Of a DNA stretch of 48,793 nucleotides, positions 9,587-18,549 are shown piece by piece (position 1 is the first letter of the stretch; each line of letters opens with the position of its first letter). The stretch comes from an uncultured Oscillospiraceae bacterium (GTDB taxonomy: Bacteria > Bacillota > Clostridia > Oscillospirales > Oscillospiraceae): assembly GCA_947585425.1 (NCBI GenBank), contig CANPWZ010000014.1, positions 1-48,793 on the forward strand, read 5' to 3'. The position numbers and the translations under genes are program-made. The notes beneath the pieces were generated by a model. It was not told where the DNA came from. It ran no database searches and was given only the letters and a program-made list of their open reading frames with translations.

Positions 9587-9787
9587 GTGAAGGAAGGCAT
9601 CCATCCCAAGTACCAGGCCACCACCATTACCTGCGCCTGCGGCAACGTCATCGAGACTGGCTCGACGAAAACGGACATCAAGGTGGAAGTCTGCTCCAAG
9701 TGTCACCCCTTCTACACCGGCCGGCAGAAGGTCGTGGACACCGGCGGACGTGTCAGCCGCTTCAACAAGAAGTACGGTCTGGCGTAA
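9587..9787 (+). CDS. rpmE: 50S ribosomal protein L31, zinc-binding type
   Basis: 66 residues from GTG 9587, with GAAAGAGGTG about 8 nt upstream. Cys16, Cys18, Cys36 and Cys39 (CAC...CSKC) form the zinc site that defines the C+ type of L31. The sequence [25 protein letters not shown] is the family signature (split here: HPFYTGRQK, then [11 protein letters not shown]). L31 bridges the 50S and 30S subunits. In many bacteria a zinc-free paralogue replaces it in zinc shortage; none is seen here. Confidence 0.96.
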   Translation: MKEGIHPKYQATTITCACGNVIETGSTKTDIKVEVCSKCHPFYTGRQKVVDTGGRVSRFNKKYGLA

Positions 9788-9801
9788 GCTGTGCCATTTC
9801 A

Positions 9802-9835
9802 AAAGCCCATGTCTTTATGACATGGGCTTTTTGTT
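9802..9835. terminator. Bidirectional terminator between rpmE and the DUF3169 gene
   Basis: Perfect 12-bp stem (9802-9813 with 9819-9830, loop TTTAT). It has T-runs on both strands and serves the two convergent genes. Confidence 0.92.
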
Positions 9836-9851
9836 TGAAAGACTGTACGAT

Positions 9852-10649
9852 TCACAGCGCCGCGTTCTGGGGCGACAGCTTCCTGCCCCACCAGGTGTAG
9901 ACTGACTGGCCCACCGCCCAGATGATACAGATGGCCAGCACCGGCAGGAAGCCCGTGCCCAGGAACATCCCCGCCAGCGTGAACACCAGCCACAGGGCCA
10001 TGCAGGCGTTGTTCACCGCCCGGTAGGCCCGGAAGGCGCACTGGCCGATGACGGCCCGCTCCGCCTCGTCGCACTGGGAGAACCACTCCTTCTGGAACTT
10101 GGGGTCGTAGACCGACGCCTTTTTCTCCGGGTACATCCGCTTGGTCAGGTCCACATACCGTTGCTGGAACAGGATGGAGATCGCCAGCGCCGCCAGGAAC
10201 AGGACCATGGTGCCGAAGAACCGCACCGCGCTGCCGGTGCTGACGGCAAAGCCCACGCTGTAAAACGCGGCGAACAGGAACATGGTCAGGGTCACCAGGA
10301 TGCTGTTGATCCACATCCCCGTGGACAGGGCCCGGTCCGCCCGGTCGGAGACGGTCTCGTCCTCCCCGTCCCAGCCCGCCAGGATGGCCTTGACCTTCGC
10401 GGTGAACGCCAGCCCGCAGAGGAGCTGGGCGGCGGCGCAGGCCGCCAGCAGCCAGGGGGCCACGTCCACGGAGAAGACCGTCCCGGCCTTTGCCAGGGCG
10501 CCGGCGGCGTTCTCCTCCCCCACGGCCAGCAGGGCCATGATCCCCACAAAGCCGAGCACGCAGCCGACGGCCAGGGAGATCAGCATGATGAGCAGAAATT
10601 TGGGCAGGGCCTTTTGGTTGGCCTGTTTGATCTCGTCACGGTTATCCAT
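9852..10649 (-). CDS. DUF3169-like multi-pass membrane protein
   Basis: 265 residues. Two ATGs lie 6 nt apart; the second (10649) is preferred because AGAGGAGG abuts the first and leaves a proper 6-nt gap only for the second. About six hydrophobic segments are visible. A soluble part has the features MYPEKKASVYDPKFQKEW and SQCDEAE, which I associate with the DUF3169 family. Such genes commonly sit directly behind a small Xre-type repressor, as here, where the two genes overlap by 8 nt. Function unknown; probably a membrane stress or export component controlled by the regulator. Confidence 0.75.
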   Translation of the reverse strand: MDNRDEIKQANQKALPKFLLIMLISLAVGCVLGFVGIMALLAVGEENAAGALAKAGTVFSVDVAPWLLAACAAAQLLCGLAFTAKVKAILAGWDGEDETVSDRADRALSTGMWINSILVTLTMFLFAAFYSVGFAVSTGSAVRFFGTMVLFLAALAISILFQQRYVDLTKRMYPEKKASVYDPKFQKEWFSQCDEAERAVIGQCAFRAYRAVNNACMALWLVFTLAGMFLGTGFLPVLAICIIWAVGQSVYTWWGRKLSPQNAAL

Positions 10650-10854
10650 GTTCATCCTCCTCTAAGATAAAAATATCCTCCACCGTCACGCCGCAGATCT
10701 TGGCCAGCGTGAGGGCCAGCGTCACCGAGGGCGAGTAGTCCCCCCGCTCGATGAGGCTGATGGTCTGCCGGGACACCCCGGCCATGCGCCCCAGCTCCTG
10801 CTGGTTGACGCCAAGGGCGGCCCGGCGCTCCTTCAAACGGTTGCGCAGTCCCAT
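10642..10854 (-). CDS. Small Cro/CI-type (Xre) transcriptional regulator
   Basis: 70 residues. The start at 10854 (MGLRNRLKERR) was chosen because AAAGGAGG lies 6 nt upstream of it, inside the longer reading frame. The fold is one HTH_3 domain filling the protein: ERRAALGVNQQELGRMAGVS, RQTISLIERGDYSPSV, TLALTLAKICGVTVEDIF. It ends within the start of the DUF3169 gene, so the two are co-translated. The adjacent divergent region holds a phased set of inverted repeats that are likely its binding sites, implying autoregulation and control of the flavin reductase gene. Confidence 0.88.
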   Translation of the reverse strand: MGLRNRLKERRAALGVNQQELGRMAGVSRQTISLIERGDYSPSVTLALTLAKICGVTVEDIFILEEDEHG

Positions 10855-10869
10855 GCCGCGCCTCCTTTC

Positions 10870-10938
10870 TGACAAGGCGGGTTGTCGTAATGACCTGTTC
10901 CTTTGTCATTTTGACAACTTTCTTTGTCATTCATAAAA
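10870..10938. promoter_or_regulatory. Phased operator array, 21-bp period
   Basis: One full palindrome TTGTCA-TTT-TGACAA lies at 10903-10917. Related half-sites recur exactly 21 bp apart: TTGTCx at 10882, 10903 and 10924; TGACxx at 10870, 10891 and 10912. The 10-mer CTTTGTCATT is repeated at 10901 and 10922. A 21-bp step is two helical turns, so all sites face the same side of the DNA. They cover the promoter of the flavin reductase gene and the leader of the Xre gene. Confidence 0.75.
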
Positions 10939-10939
10939 T
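10911..10939 (+). promoter_or_regulatory. Near-consensus promoter for the flavin reductase-hflX unit
   Basis: TTGACA (10911-10916), 17-nt spacer, TAAAAT (10934-10939). The -35 box lies inside the central operator palindrome and the spacer holds another half-site, so repressor binding would block RNA polymerase. Confidence 0.82.
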
Positions 10940-11010
10940 AGCATAGGGGAGGCATATTGTCAAGAGGGAATTTGCATTTTTTGCTTCAAAATAATAAGGA
11001 GGTCACGATC

Positions 11011-11511
11011 ATGTTCCAAAAAGTCGATCCCAAAACCCTGGACCTGAACCCCTTTGCCGCCATCGGCGAGCAGTGGATGCTCATCACCGCCGGCACCCCC
11101 GAACAGCTCAACACCATGACCGCCTCCTGGGGCGGGCTGGGGGTGCTGTGGGGCGCGCCCATGGCCATCGCCTATATCCGGCCCCAGCGGTATACCAAGA
11201 AATTCGTGGACGAAAACGAGTACTTCACCCTCTCCTTCTACGGGGAGCAATATCGGAAGCAGTTATCCCTCTGCGGCAGTAAGAGCGGCCGGGACATCGA
11301 CAAGGTGAAGGAGTGCGGGTTCACCCCCGCCTTCGCCGCCTGCGGCGCGCCCTATTTTGAGCAGGCCGACCTGGTGCTGGTGTGCCGCAAGCGGATGGTG
11401 GTCCCCATGGAGGAGGGCCGCATGCCCGCCGACGTGGTGGAGAAGTGGTACGACAAGGACTACCACGACATGTACTGGGGCGAGATCGTGGAGGCGTTGA
11501 AAAAAGCCTGA
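11011..11511 (+). CDS. Flavin reductase-like domain protein
   Basis: 166 residues, ATG 11011 with TAAGGAGGT 9 nt upstream. The split-barrel FMN-binding fold is indicated by TASWGGLGVLWGAP, IRPQRYTKKFVDENEYFTL and SFYGEQYRKQL, typical of small clostridial proteins of the flavin reductase/FMN-binding family. Such proteins bind FMN and may reduce flavin or act on small redox substrates; the substrate cannot be read from sequence. hflX follows after 26 nt, so they are probably co-transcribed. The promoter overlaps the Xre operator array. Confidence 0.85.
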   Translation: MFQKVDPKTLDLNPFAAIGEQWMLITAGTPEQLNTMTASWGGLGVLWGAPMAIAYIRPQRYTKKFVDENEYFTLSFYGEQYRKQLSLCGSKSGRDIDKVKECGFTPAFAACGAPYFEQADLVLVCRKRMVVPMEEGRMPADVVEKWYDKDYHDMYWGEIVEALKKA

Positions 11512-11537
11512 CCATACCAAATCACCAAGGAGAAATT

Positions 11538-12797
<1,260 letters not shown>

Positions 12798-12807
12798 ACG
12801 GACGGCA

Positions 12808-12840
12808 AAGCCGCCGGTCAACCGACCGGCGGCTTTTTGC
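12808..12840. terminator. Terminator after hflX, overlapping the facing gene's 3' end
   Basis: GC-rich stem (12810-12818 with 12825-12833, extended by A/T pairs) followed by TTTTT on the plus strand. The right half encodes the last residues and stop codon of the convergent DUF1461 gene. Confidence 0.88.
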
Positions 12841-13477
12841 GTTTCAAATCAAATATGATAAAGGCGGCGCACCCGATGATGAGGATGGCCAGGATCAGGA
12901 CGGCGCAGTTCCGGAAAAATTCCTCGGGCAAAATCAGGATGATCTGGTCGGTGTTGGGGTCGAACAGCCAGTTGGTTTTCCCGGGGAAAAAGAAGGAGTG
13001 GAAGATGACGAAGGCCCGGTCGAAGTCCAGGGCGGCCAATCCCCCGACGATCAGGAAGGCTCCGCCCAGGCCCGCCCCCGCCCAAAAGGATGGGCCCCTC
13101 CCCAGCAGGGGCGCGGCCCGGAGCTTTGCCGCTTTTTCGACGATCAGCAGGGCGATCAGGACGACGGCCGACGCCCCCAGCAGCCGCAGGTCCAGCAGGA
13201 ACAGCGCCCGCACGTCGGTGAAGTGGTCCTTCCCACTCTGGGACCATTTGAGGTCCCCGGTGGAGAACTCATCCGCCCCCAGGCAATAGTCCAGCATCTC
13301 GTTAAAGGCGGTCCTGATCTGCCCCTCGGTAAAGCCGGTGTCCTCCACGATATGCAGCGGGCCGATGTGGGCGTAGTAAAAGGGCCGGCACAGGATGGGC
13401 ACGGCGACGGCGGCGGCGAGCAGCAGCAGGGCCAGCGCCAGCGCCAGCAGGACGGTCATCAGCTTACTTGTTTTCAT
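12818..13477 (-). CDS. DUF1461 / TIGR01906 family integral membrane protein
   Basis: 219 residues, ATG preceded by GGGAGGTGTCCC. A signal-anchor helix is followed by an extracytoplasmic part (FTDVRALF) and three further helices. The family signature FHSFFFPGKTNWLFDPNTDQ and IILILPEEFF is clear. Function unknown; the family is common in Firmicutes and Actinobacteria. Its start overlaps the end of the upstream gene by 14 nt, so the two are one operon. Its last codons lie in the hflX terminator stem. Confidence 0.85.
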   Translation of the reverse strand: MKTSKLMTVLLALALALLLLAAAVAVPILCRPFYYAHIGPLHIVEDTGFTEGQIRTAFNEMLDYCLGADEFSTGDLKWSQSGKDHFTDVRALFLLDLRLLGASAVVLIALLIVEKAAKLRAAPLLGRGPSFWAGAGLGGAFLIVGGLAALDFDRAFVIFHSFFFPGKTNWLFDPNTDQIILILPEEFFRNCAVLILAILIIGCAAFIIFDLKRKKPPVG

Positions 13478-14123
13478 GGGACACCTCCCGGTCAGGCAGG
13501 GCGGACAGAGAAATCAACACCTGGGAGGGCAGATAGAACAGCCACATCCCGATGGAGACGAAACGGAGGGCACCCGGCGGGACCAGGCCGGAGTTGGCGA
13601 GGCCCACGCACACGTCGCAGCCCACGAACAGGGTCAGGCCCAGGGCAAACAGGGTCAGACGCCTCCCTTTTACCGACCAGGCCAGCAGCGTGTTGGACAC
13701 AAGCTGCGAGAAGTACAGCCCCGCCAGCAGGTTCAGCGGCGACGCCATGTGGAGGACATATAGCCCCGCCCCGGCCAGCAGGGCCAGGGCCGCCCGGAGG
13801 AACCATCCGCTCCCCGCCCCCAGCCTCCGCAGCCGGAGATAGTACGCCGTCTGGACGCAGAGGAACAGGGCCACCCCCACAGCGTAATGGTCATTCCGCA
13901 CCAGCAGGAACCAGTCGGCGGCGGCGGTGAGGACCAGGGCCGGGCACACCAGCCGGTCCCCTCCCCGCGCGGCGGCATACAGGGCGAAGAGGACGCATAA
14001 GAGGATCCCGGCGTACTTCACCGGCACGGTGGAGGGGCCGGCGTCCGTGACGTCCATCGCCAGGAAGGCGGCGTACAGGGCCGCCTCGGCCGTAGCAAAC
14101 CCGATAGGCACCGCCCGTCTCAT
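13464..14123 (-). CDS. YhhN/TMEM86-like (lysoplasmalogenase-family) membrane protein
   Basis: 219 residues with about eight predicted helices, ATG preceded by AGAGGAGGCGG. Acidic residues in membrane segments (AAADWFLL, FVGCDVCVGL) resemble the conserved Asp positions of YhhN/TMEM86 proteins, some of which hydrolyse the vinyl-ether bond of lysoplasmalogens. Clostridia make plasmalogens, so the activity is plausible, but the match is by pattern only. It could be an unrelated polytopic protein. First gene of a two-gene operon with the DUF1461 gene. Confidence 0.6.
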   Translation of the reverse strand: MRRAVPIGFATAEAALYAAFLAMDVTDAGPSTVPVKYAGILLCVLFALYAAARGGDRLVCPALVLTAAADWFLLVRNDHYAVGVALFLCVQTAYYLRLRRLGAGSGWFLRAALALLAGAGLYVLHMASPLNLLAGLYFSQLVSNTLLAWSVKGRRLTLFALGLTLFVGCDVCVGLANSGLVPPGALRFVSIGMWLFYLPSQVLISLSALPDREVSHENK

Positions 14124-14149
14124 TCCACCGCCTCCTCTTGCTTTTTCTG

Positions 14150-14178
14150 ATTATACCACCCCGCGGGGCAAAAGAAAA
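14150..14178 (-). promoter_or_regulatory. Promoter of the YhhN-like/DUF1461 operon
   Basis: Reading the minus strand: TATAAT (14155-14150), 17-nt spacer, TTTTCT (14178-14173). The -10 is perfect and the -35 weak. It lies 26 nt before the start codon. Confidence 0.6.
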
Positions 14179-14228
14179 GGCCCCCGAAAAGGCTGTCAAA
14201 ATATCCAGAAAATCATGGGGATTGCTCC

Positions 14229-14256
14229 TTGCTTTTGTGCTGGAACGTGCTATAAT
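14229..14256 (+). promoter_or_regulatory. Promoter of the rnf operon
   Basis: TTGCTT (14229-14234), 16-nt spacer, TATAAT (14251-14256). It leaves a GC-rich leader of about 95 nt before rnfC. Confidence 0.75.
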
Positions 14257-14356
14257 ATAAGTCAATGCGGCCCCCTGGCCGCCCAGCAAGAGACATCTCC
14301 CCGTCCGTCCGCTCCCAAAGGCGGCGGCGGAGACTTGCGAAGAAGGAGGAAGATAC

Positions 14357-15721
14357 GTGTTCAAGCGCAAGTTACACGGCGTCCACCCCCCGCACATGAA
14401 AAACACCGCGGGGAACAGACCCACCCGGATGCCGGTGTCTCCGATGATCACGGTGCCCATGTCCATGAACATCGGCGCGCCGGCGAAACCGGTGGTCAAA
14501 CCGGGCGATGAGGTCAAGGTGGGCCAGCTCATCGCCGAGGCGGGCGGCTTCATGTCGGCCCCCATCTACTCCGGCGTGTCCGGCAAGGTGAAACGGCTGG
14601 ACGAGATCCTCAGCTCCAACGGCCGGTTCGACACCGCCATCGTCATCGAGAGCGACGGGCTGCAGACCGAGTACGAGGGGCTGGAAAAGCCCGTGGTCAC
14701 CGACCAGAAGTCCTTTGTGGACGCGGTCCGCTCCTGCGGGGTCATCGGCCTCGGCGGCGCGGGCTTCCCCACCGCGGTGAAGCTGAACGTGGACCCCGAC
14801 CGGGTCCACCACATCATCATCAACGGCGCGGAGTGCGAGCCCTACATCACCTCCGACACCCGCACCATGATCGACAACGCCAGCCGCATCATCAACGGCG
14901 CCCAGCTCCTCCAGAAGTACTACACCGCCGACAACATCATCATCGGCATCGAGGACAACAAGCCCGAGTGCATCACCATCATGAAAGAGGCGGGCCGGGG
15001 CGTCCCCGGCTTCGAGGTGGCCGAGCTGCCCGCCCTCTACCCCCAGGGCGGCGAGAAGGTGCTGATTTACAACACCACCGGCGAGATCGTCCCGGAGGGC
15101 AAGCTGCCCATCGACGTGGGGTGCATCGTCATCAACTGCACCACCCTGGCGGTCATCGCCAAGTACATCGAGACGGGCATGCCCCTGGTGGAGAAGGTCA
15201 TCACCGTAGACGGCTCCGCCGTGGCCAACCCCCAGAACCTCATCGTCCCGGTGGGCACCCCCATCCAGGACGTGCTGGACTACGTGGGCCTCAAGGCCGA
15301 GCCCCGCAAAGTCCTCTACGGCGGCCCCATGATGGGCATCTCTGTGCCCAGCCTGGAGGCCCCCGTCATGAAGAACACCAACGCCATCCTGGCCTTCGCC
15401 GAGAAGGAGGCCGCCGACCCCACCCCCACCGCCTGCATCCGCTGCGGCCGGTGCGTGGCCCACTGCCCCTTCCATCTCATGCCCCTGGAGATCGAGCGGG
15501 CCTATAACGAGCGGGACGGCGCCGCCCTCAAGGCGCTGAAGGTCAACCTGTGCATGGAGTGCGGGTGCTGCTCCTACGGCTGCCCCGCCCGCCGTCCCTT
15601 GGTCCAGATCAACAAGCTGGCCAAGGGCGTGCTGAACAAGTACAACGCCGAGCTGAAAGAGGCCGAGGAGAAGAAAAAGGCCAAAGAGGCGGCGCAGAAG
15701 GAGGCGGGCGTCAATGGCTAA
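14357..15721 (+). CDS. rnfC: Rnf complex subunit RnfC
   Basis: 454 residues from GTG 14357, with AAGAAGGAGG upstream. RnfC is the peripheral NADH-oxidising subunit of the ion-pumping ferredoxin:NAD oxidoreductase. The N-terminal barrel-sandwich domain is seen (KPGDEVKVGQLIAEAGG), then the FMN/NADH-binding region with GLGGAGFPTAVK and NGAECEPYI. Two [4Fe-4S] motifs follow: CIRCGRCVAHCP and CMECGCCSYGCP. A short Lys/Glu/Ala-rich tail closes it, lacking the long repeats of proteobacterial RnfC. It overlaps rnfD by 8 nt. Confidence 0.96.
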   Translation: MFKRKLHGVHPPHMKNTAGNRPTRMPVSPMITVPMSMNIGAPAKPVVKPGDEVKVGQLIAEAGGFMSAPIYSGVSGKVKRLDEILSSNGRFDTAIVIESDGLQTEYEGLEKPVVTDQKSFVDAVRSCGVIGLGGAGFPTAVKLNVDPDRVHHIIINGAECEPYITSDTRTMIDNASRIINGAQLLQKYYTADNIIIGIEDNKPECITIMKEAGRGVPGFEVAELPALYPQGGEKVLIYNTTGEIVPEGKLPIDVGCIVINCTTLAVIAKYIETGMPLVEKVITVDGSAVANPQNLIVPVGTPIQDVLDYVGLKAEPRKVLYGGPMMGISVPSLEAPVMKNTNAILAFAEKEAADPTPTACIRCGRCVAHCPFHLMPLEIERAYNERDGAALKALKVNLCMECGCCSYGCPARRPLVQINKLAKGVLNKYNAELKEAEEKKKAKEAAQKEAGVNG

Positions 15722-16676
15722 CAAGGTAGTATCCGTCAACCCCCACGTCTACGCCCCTGAGACCACCACCACCATCATGCGGGACGTGATCATCGCCCTG
15801 TGCCCCGCCGTGGTGGCCTCGGTGCTGTTCTTCGGCGTCCGTTCCCTGCTGGTGGAGGCGGTCTGCATCGCCGTGGCCGTGCTGTGCGAGTGGGGCTTTG
15901 AGAAGATCTGCAAGCGGCCCGTCACCATCGGCGACCTGTCCGCCGTGGTCACCGGCCTGCTGCTGGCCCTGAACCTGCCCGTCACCATCCCCCTGTGGCA
16001 GGCCGCCTTCGGCGCGCTGGTGGCCATCGTGGTGGTCAAGCAGCTCTTCGGCGGCATCGGCATGAACTTCGCCAACCCGGCCATCACCGCCCGCATCGTC
16101 ATGCTGGTGGCCTTCGGCGCCAACATGACCCGCTGGGCCCCCGCCGCCTTCTCCGGGGCGCCCGCCGACACGGTCACCGCCGCCACCCCCCTGTCCATCA
16201 TCGCGGGGATCAACGGCGTGTCCGCCGGGACCAACACCGTGGCCGACCTGCCCTCCCTGGCCCAGATGTTCCTGGGCGCCCGGGGCGGCTCTTTGGGCGA
16301 GACCTCCTGCCTGGCCCTGCTCATCGGCGGCGTCTACCTGATGATCCGCAAGGTCATCACCTGGCACACCCCGGTGGCCTTCATCGGCACCGTGCTGGTG
16401 CTCACCGCCCTGCTGGGCCAGCAACCCCTGTATCAGGTCATGGCGGGCGGCCTCTTCATCGGTGCGTTCTTCATGGCCACCGACTACACCACCTCTCCCC
16501 CCACCCCCGCCGGCAAGCTGATCTTCGGCGTGGGCTGCGGTCTCATCACCGTGTGCATCCGGGTCTGGGGCAACTACCCCGAGGGCGTGTCCTTCTCCAT
16601 TCTGCTGATGAACATCCTCAACCCCTACATCTGCCGGTGGACCCGCTCCAAGCCGTTTGGAGGTGTGAAGGCATGA
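15714..16676 (+). CDS. rnfD: Rnf complex subunit RnfD
   Basis: 320 residues, polytopic membrane protein. The covalent FMN site is likely Thr158 in TVTAATPL, corresponding to the (S/T)xAT motif of RnfD/NqrB. The conserved loop FFMATDYTTSPPTPAGKL is present. RnfD carries electrons through the membrane part of the complex and takes part in cation transport. It overlaps rnfC by 8 nt and rnfG by 4 nt, so expression is tightly coupled. Confidence 0.95.
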   Translation: MANKVVSVNPHVYAPETTTTIMRDVIIALCPAVVASVLFFGVRSLLVEAVCIAVAVLCEWGFEKICKRPVTIGDLSAVVTGLLLALNLPVTIPLWQAAFGALVAIVVVKQLFGGIGMNFANPAITARIVMLVAFGANMTRWAPAAFSGAPADTVTAATPLSIIAGINGVSAGTNTVADLPSLAQMFLGARGGSLGETSCLALLIGGVYLMIRKVITWHTPVAFIGTVLVLTALLGQQPLYQVMAGGLFIGAFFMATDYTTSPPTPAGKLIFGVGCGLITVCIRVWGNYPEGVSFSILLMNILNPYICRWTRSKPFGGVKA

Positions 16677-17224
16677 CGAAATCCAAGTCCAACGTGATGG
16701 CCGACTTTGTGGCCCCCATCGGGGTGCTCACCGCCATCTGCCTGGTGATGACCCTGCTGCTGGCCGTCACCAACTACATCACCGCCCCCATCATCGCCGC
16801 CACCCAGGCCCGCCTGGCCGAGGAGGCCCGGCTGGAGGTCCTGCCCGCCGCCGACACCTTTGAGCAGATCGAGGTCGCCATCCCCGAGGGCAACCAGGTC
16901 ACCGAGGCGTACAAGGCCGCCAACGGCGCGGGCTATGTGTTCATGATCACCGCCGAGGGCTACGGCGGCAAGAACACCCTGGAGATGAGCGTGGGCATCG
17001 ACGCCGACGGCAAGATCGTGGAGACCAAGGTGATCAGCAACAAGGAGACCCCCGGCATGGGCTCCAAGATCACCGGGGACGACTTCAAGGGCCAGTTCCC
17101 CGGCAAGACCGACGGGGAGATCGACGGCCTGACCCCCATCACCGGCGCCACCAAGTCGTCCAACTTCTACAAGCGCGCCGTACACGACGCCTTCGCGGTC
17201 TATGAACTGGTAAAGGAGGGCTGA
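16673..17224 (+). CDS. rnfG: Rnf complex subunit RnfG
   Basis: 183 residues. ATG 16673 is chosen because it forms ATGA with the rnfD stop and GGAGGTG precedes it. One N-terminal membrane helix is followed by an extracytoplasmic FMN-binding domain. The flavin-attachment motif is ITGATKSSN with Thr160 as the likely acceptor of FMN, which needs an ApbE flavin transferase; no apbE is in this window. ETPGMGSKI matches the family. Confidence 0.94.
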   Translation: MTKSKSNVMADFVAPIGVLTAICLVMTLLLAVTNYITAPIIAATQARLAEEARLEVLPAADTFEQIEVAIPEGNQVTEAYKAANGAGYVFMITAEGYGGKNTLEMSVGIDADGKIVETKVISNKETPGMGSKITGDDFKGQFPGKTDGEIDGLTPITGATKSSNFYKRAVHDAFAVYELVKEG

Positions 17225-17229
17225 TCTGC

Positions 17230-17916
17230 ATGAAAAAAAGTAAACTCGCCATCCTCACCAACGGCATCATCAAGGAGAACCCCATCCTGGTGCTGATCCT
17301 GGGCACCTGCCCCTTCCTGGCGGTCACCACCCAGGCGTCCAACGCCATCGGCATGGGCCTGGCGGTCACCTTCGTGCTGCTGTGCTCCAACGTGATCATC
17401 TCCCTGCTGCGGAACGTCATCTCCGACAAGGTCCGCATCCCCTGCTACATCGTGGTCATCGCCTCCTTCGTCACCCTGGTGCAGATGATCGTCAAGGCCT
17501 ACGCCCCCGCGCTGGACAGCGCCCTGGGCCTGTACCTGCCCCTGATCGTGGTCAACTGCATCATCCTGGGCCGGGCGGAGATGTTCGCCAACAAGAACGG
17601 CATCGTGGACTCCGCCCTGGACGCCATCGGCATGGGGGTGGGCTACATGCTGGCCATGCTGGTGATGGCCTCCATCCGCGAGATCTTCGGGGCCGGCACC
17701 TGGTTCGGCATGAAGATCCCCGTGCTCAACGACAACAACATCTCCATCATGACCATGGCCCCCGGCGGCTTCGCCGTGTTCGGCCTGCTCATCGCCATCA
17801 TCAACAAGGCCAGCCACGGCAAGGCCATCAAGAAAAAGGAGTTCGGCTGCGAGGGCTGCCCCTCCGCCGGGTCCTGCGGCCAGAAGAGTTGTGACAGGAA
17901 GGAGGCCGCCGCGTAA
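17230..17916 (+). CDS. rnfE: Rnf complex subunit RnfE
   Basis: 228 residues with six helices, ATG preceded by AAGGAGGG. RnfE and RnfA are inverted-topology homologues forming the membrane core that ligates an Fe-S centre. LILGTCPFLAVTT and LIVVNCIILGRAE hold the conserved Cys residues. A Cys-rich cytosolic tail (CEGCPSAGSCGQKSC) is an addition not needed for the fold and could bind metal. Its stop overlaps the rnfA start by one base. Confidence 0.94.
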   Translation: MKKSKLAILTNGIIKENPILVLILGTCPFLAVTTQASNAIGMGLAVTFVLLCSNVIISLLRNVISDKVRIPCYIVVIASFVTLVQMIVKAYAPALDSALGLYLPLIVVNCIILGRAEMFANKNGIVDSALDAIGMGVGYMLAMLVMASIREIFGAGTWFGMKIPVLNDNNISIMTMAPGGFAVFGLLIAIINKASHGKAIKKKEFGCEGCPSAGSCGQKSCDRKEAAA

Positions 17917-18536
17917 TGGGAATCAAGGCATTGATCGCCATCGTCATGGCGGCCGTTCTGGTGAACAACTACGTGCTCCAGCAGTTTTTGGGCATCTGCC
18001 CCTTCCTGGGCGTGTCCAAGAAGCTGGACCAGGCCGCCGGCATGTCCGTGGCCGTCATCTTCGTCATGGTGCTGGCCACCGCCGTCACCTATCCCATCCA
18101 GTACTTCCTGCTGAACCCCAACGGCATGGGCTATCTCCAGACCATCGTGTTCATCCTGGTCATCGCCGCCCTGGTGCAGCTGGTGGAGATCATCCTGAAG
18201 AAGTACATCCCCGCCCTGCACGCCTCTCTGGGCGTGTACCTGCCCCTCATCACCACCAACTGCGCGGTGCTGGGCGTGTGCATCAGCAACGTGGACAGCT
18301 ATATGCTGGAGAAGGCCGCCTTCGGCCCCTCCTTCGTGCAGGCCCTGTTCAACGCGGCCGGCTCCGGCCTGGGCTTCCTGCTGGCCATGGTGCTGTTCGC
18401 CGGCGTGCGCAGCCGCGTGGACAAGTGCGACTGCCCCGAGTCCTTTAAGGGCATGCCCATCACCCTGATCTCCGCCGCCATCCTGTCGGTGTCCTTCATG
18501 GGCTTCGCCGGCCTGGTGGAGAACCTGCTGGGTTAA
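17916..18536 (+). CDS. rnfA: Rnf complex subunit RnfA
   Basis: 206 residues, six membrane helices, paralogous to RnfE. FLGICPFLGVSKK and LPLITTNCAVLGVC carry the paired Cys residues that hold the intramembrane [2Fe-2S] centre with RnfE. NNYVLQQFLG is a family landmark. The short tail VDKCDCPESFKGMPI is typical. Confidence 0.95.
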   Translation: MGIKALIAIVMAAVLVNNYVLQQFLGICPFLGVSKKLDQAAGMSVAVIFVMVLATAVTYPIQYFLLNPNGMGYLQTIVFILVIAALVQLVEIILKKYIPALHASLGVYLPLITTNCAVLGVCISNVDSYMLEKAAFGPSFVQALFNAAGSGLGFLLAMVLFAGVRSRVDKCDCPESFKGMPITLISAAILSVSFMGFAGLVENLLG

Positions 18537-18549
18537 GGAGGGCTGAGGT

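Noticed and set aside
14257-14356. Riboswitch in the rnf leader
   Set aside because: The leader of about 95 nt is GC-rich with a small repeat of GGC units, but I see no known aptamer core or terminator/antiterminator pair.
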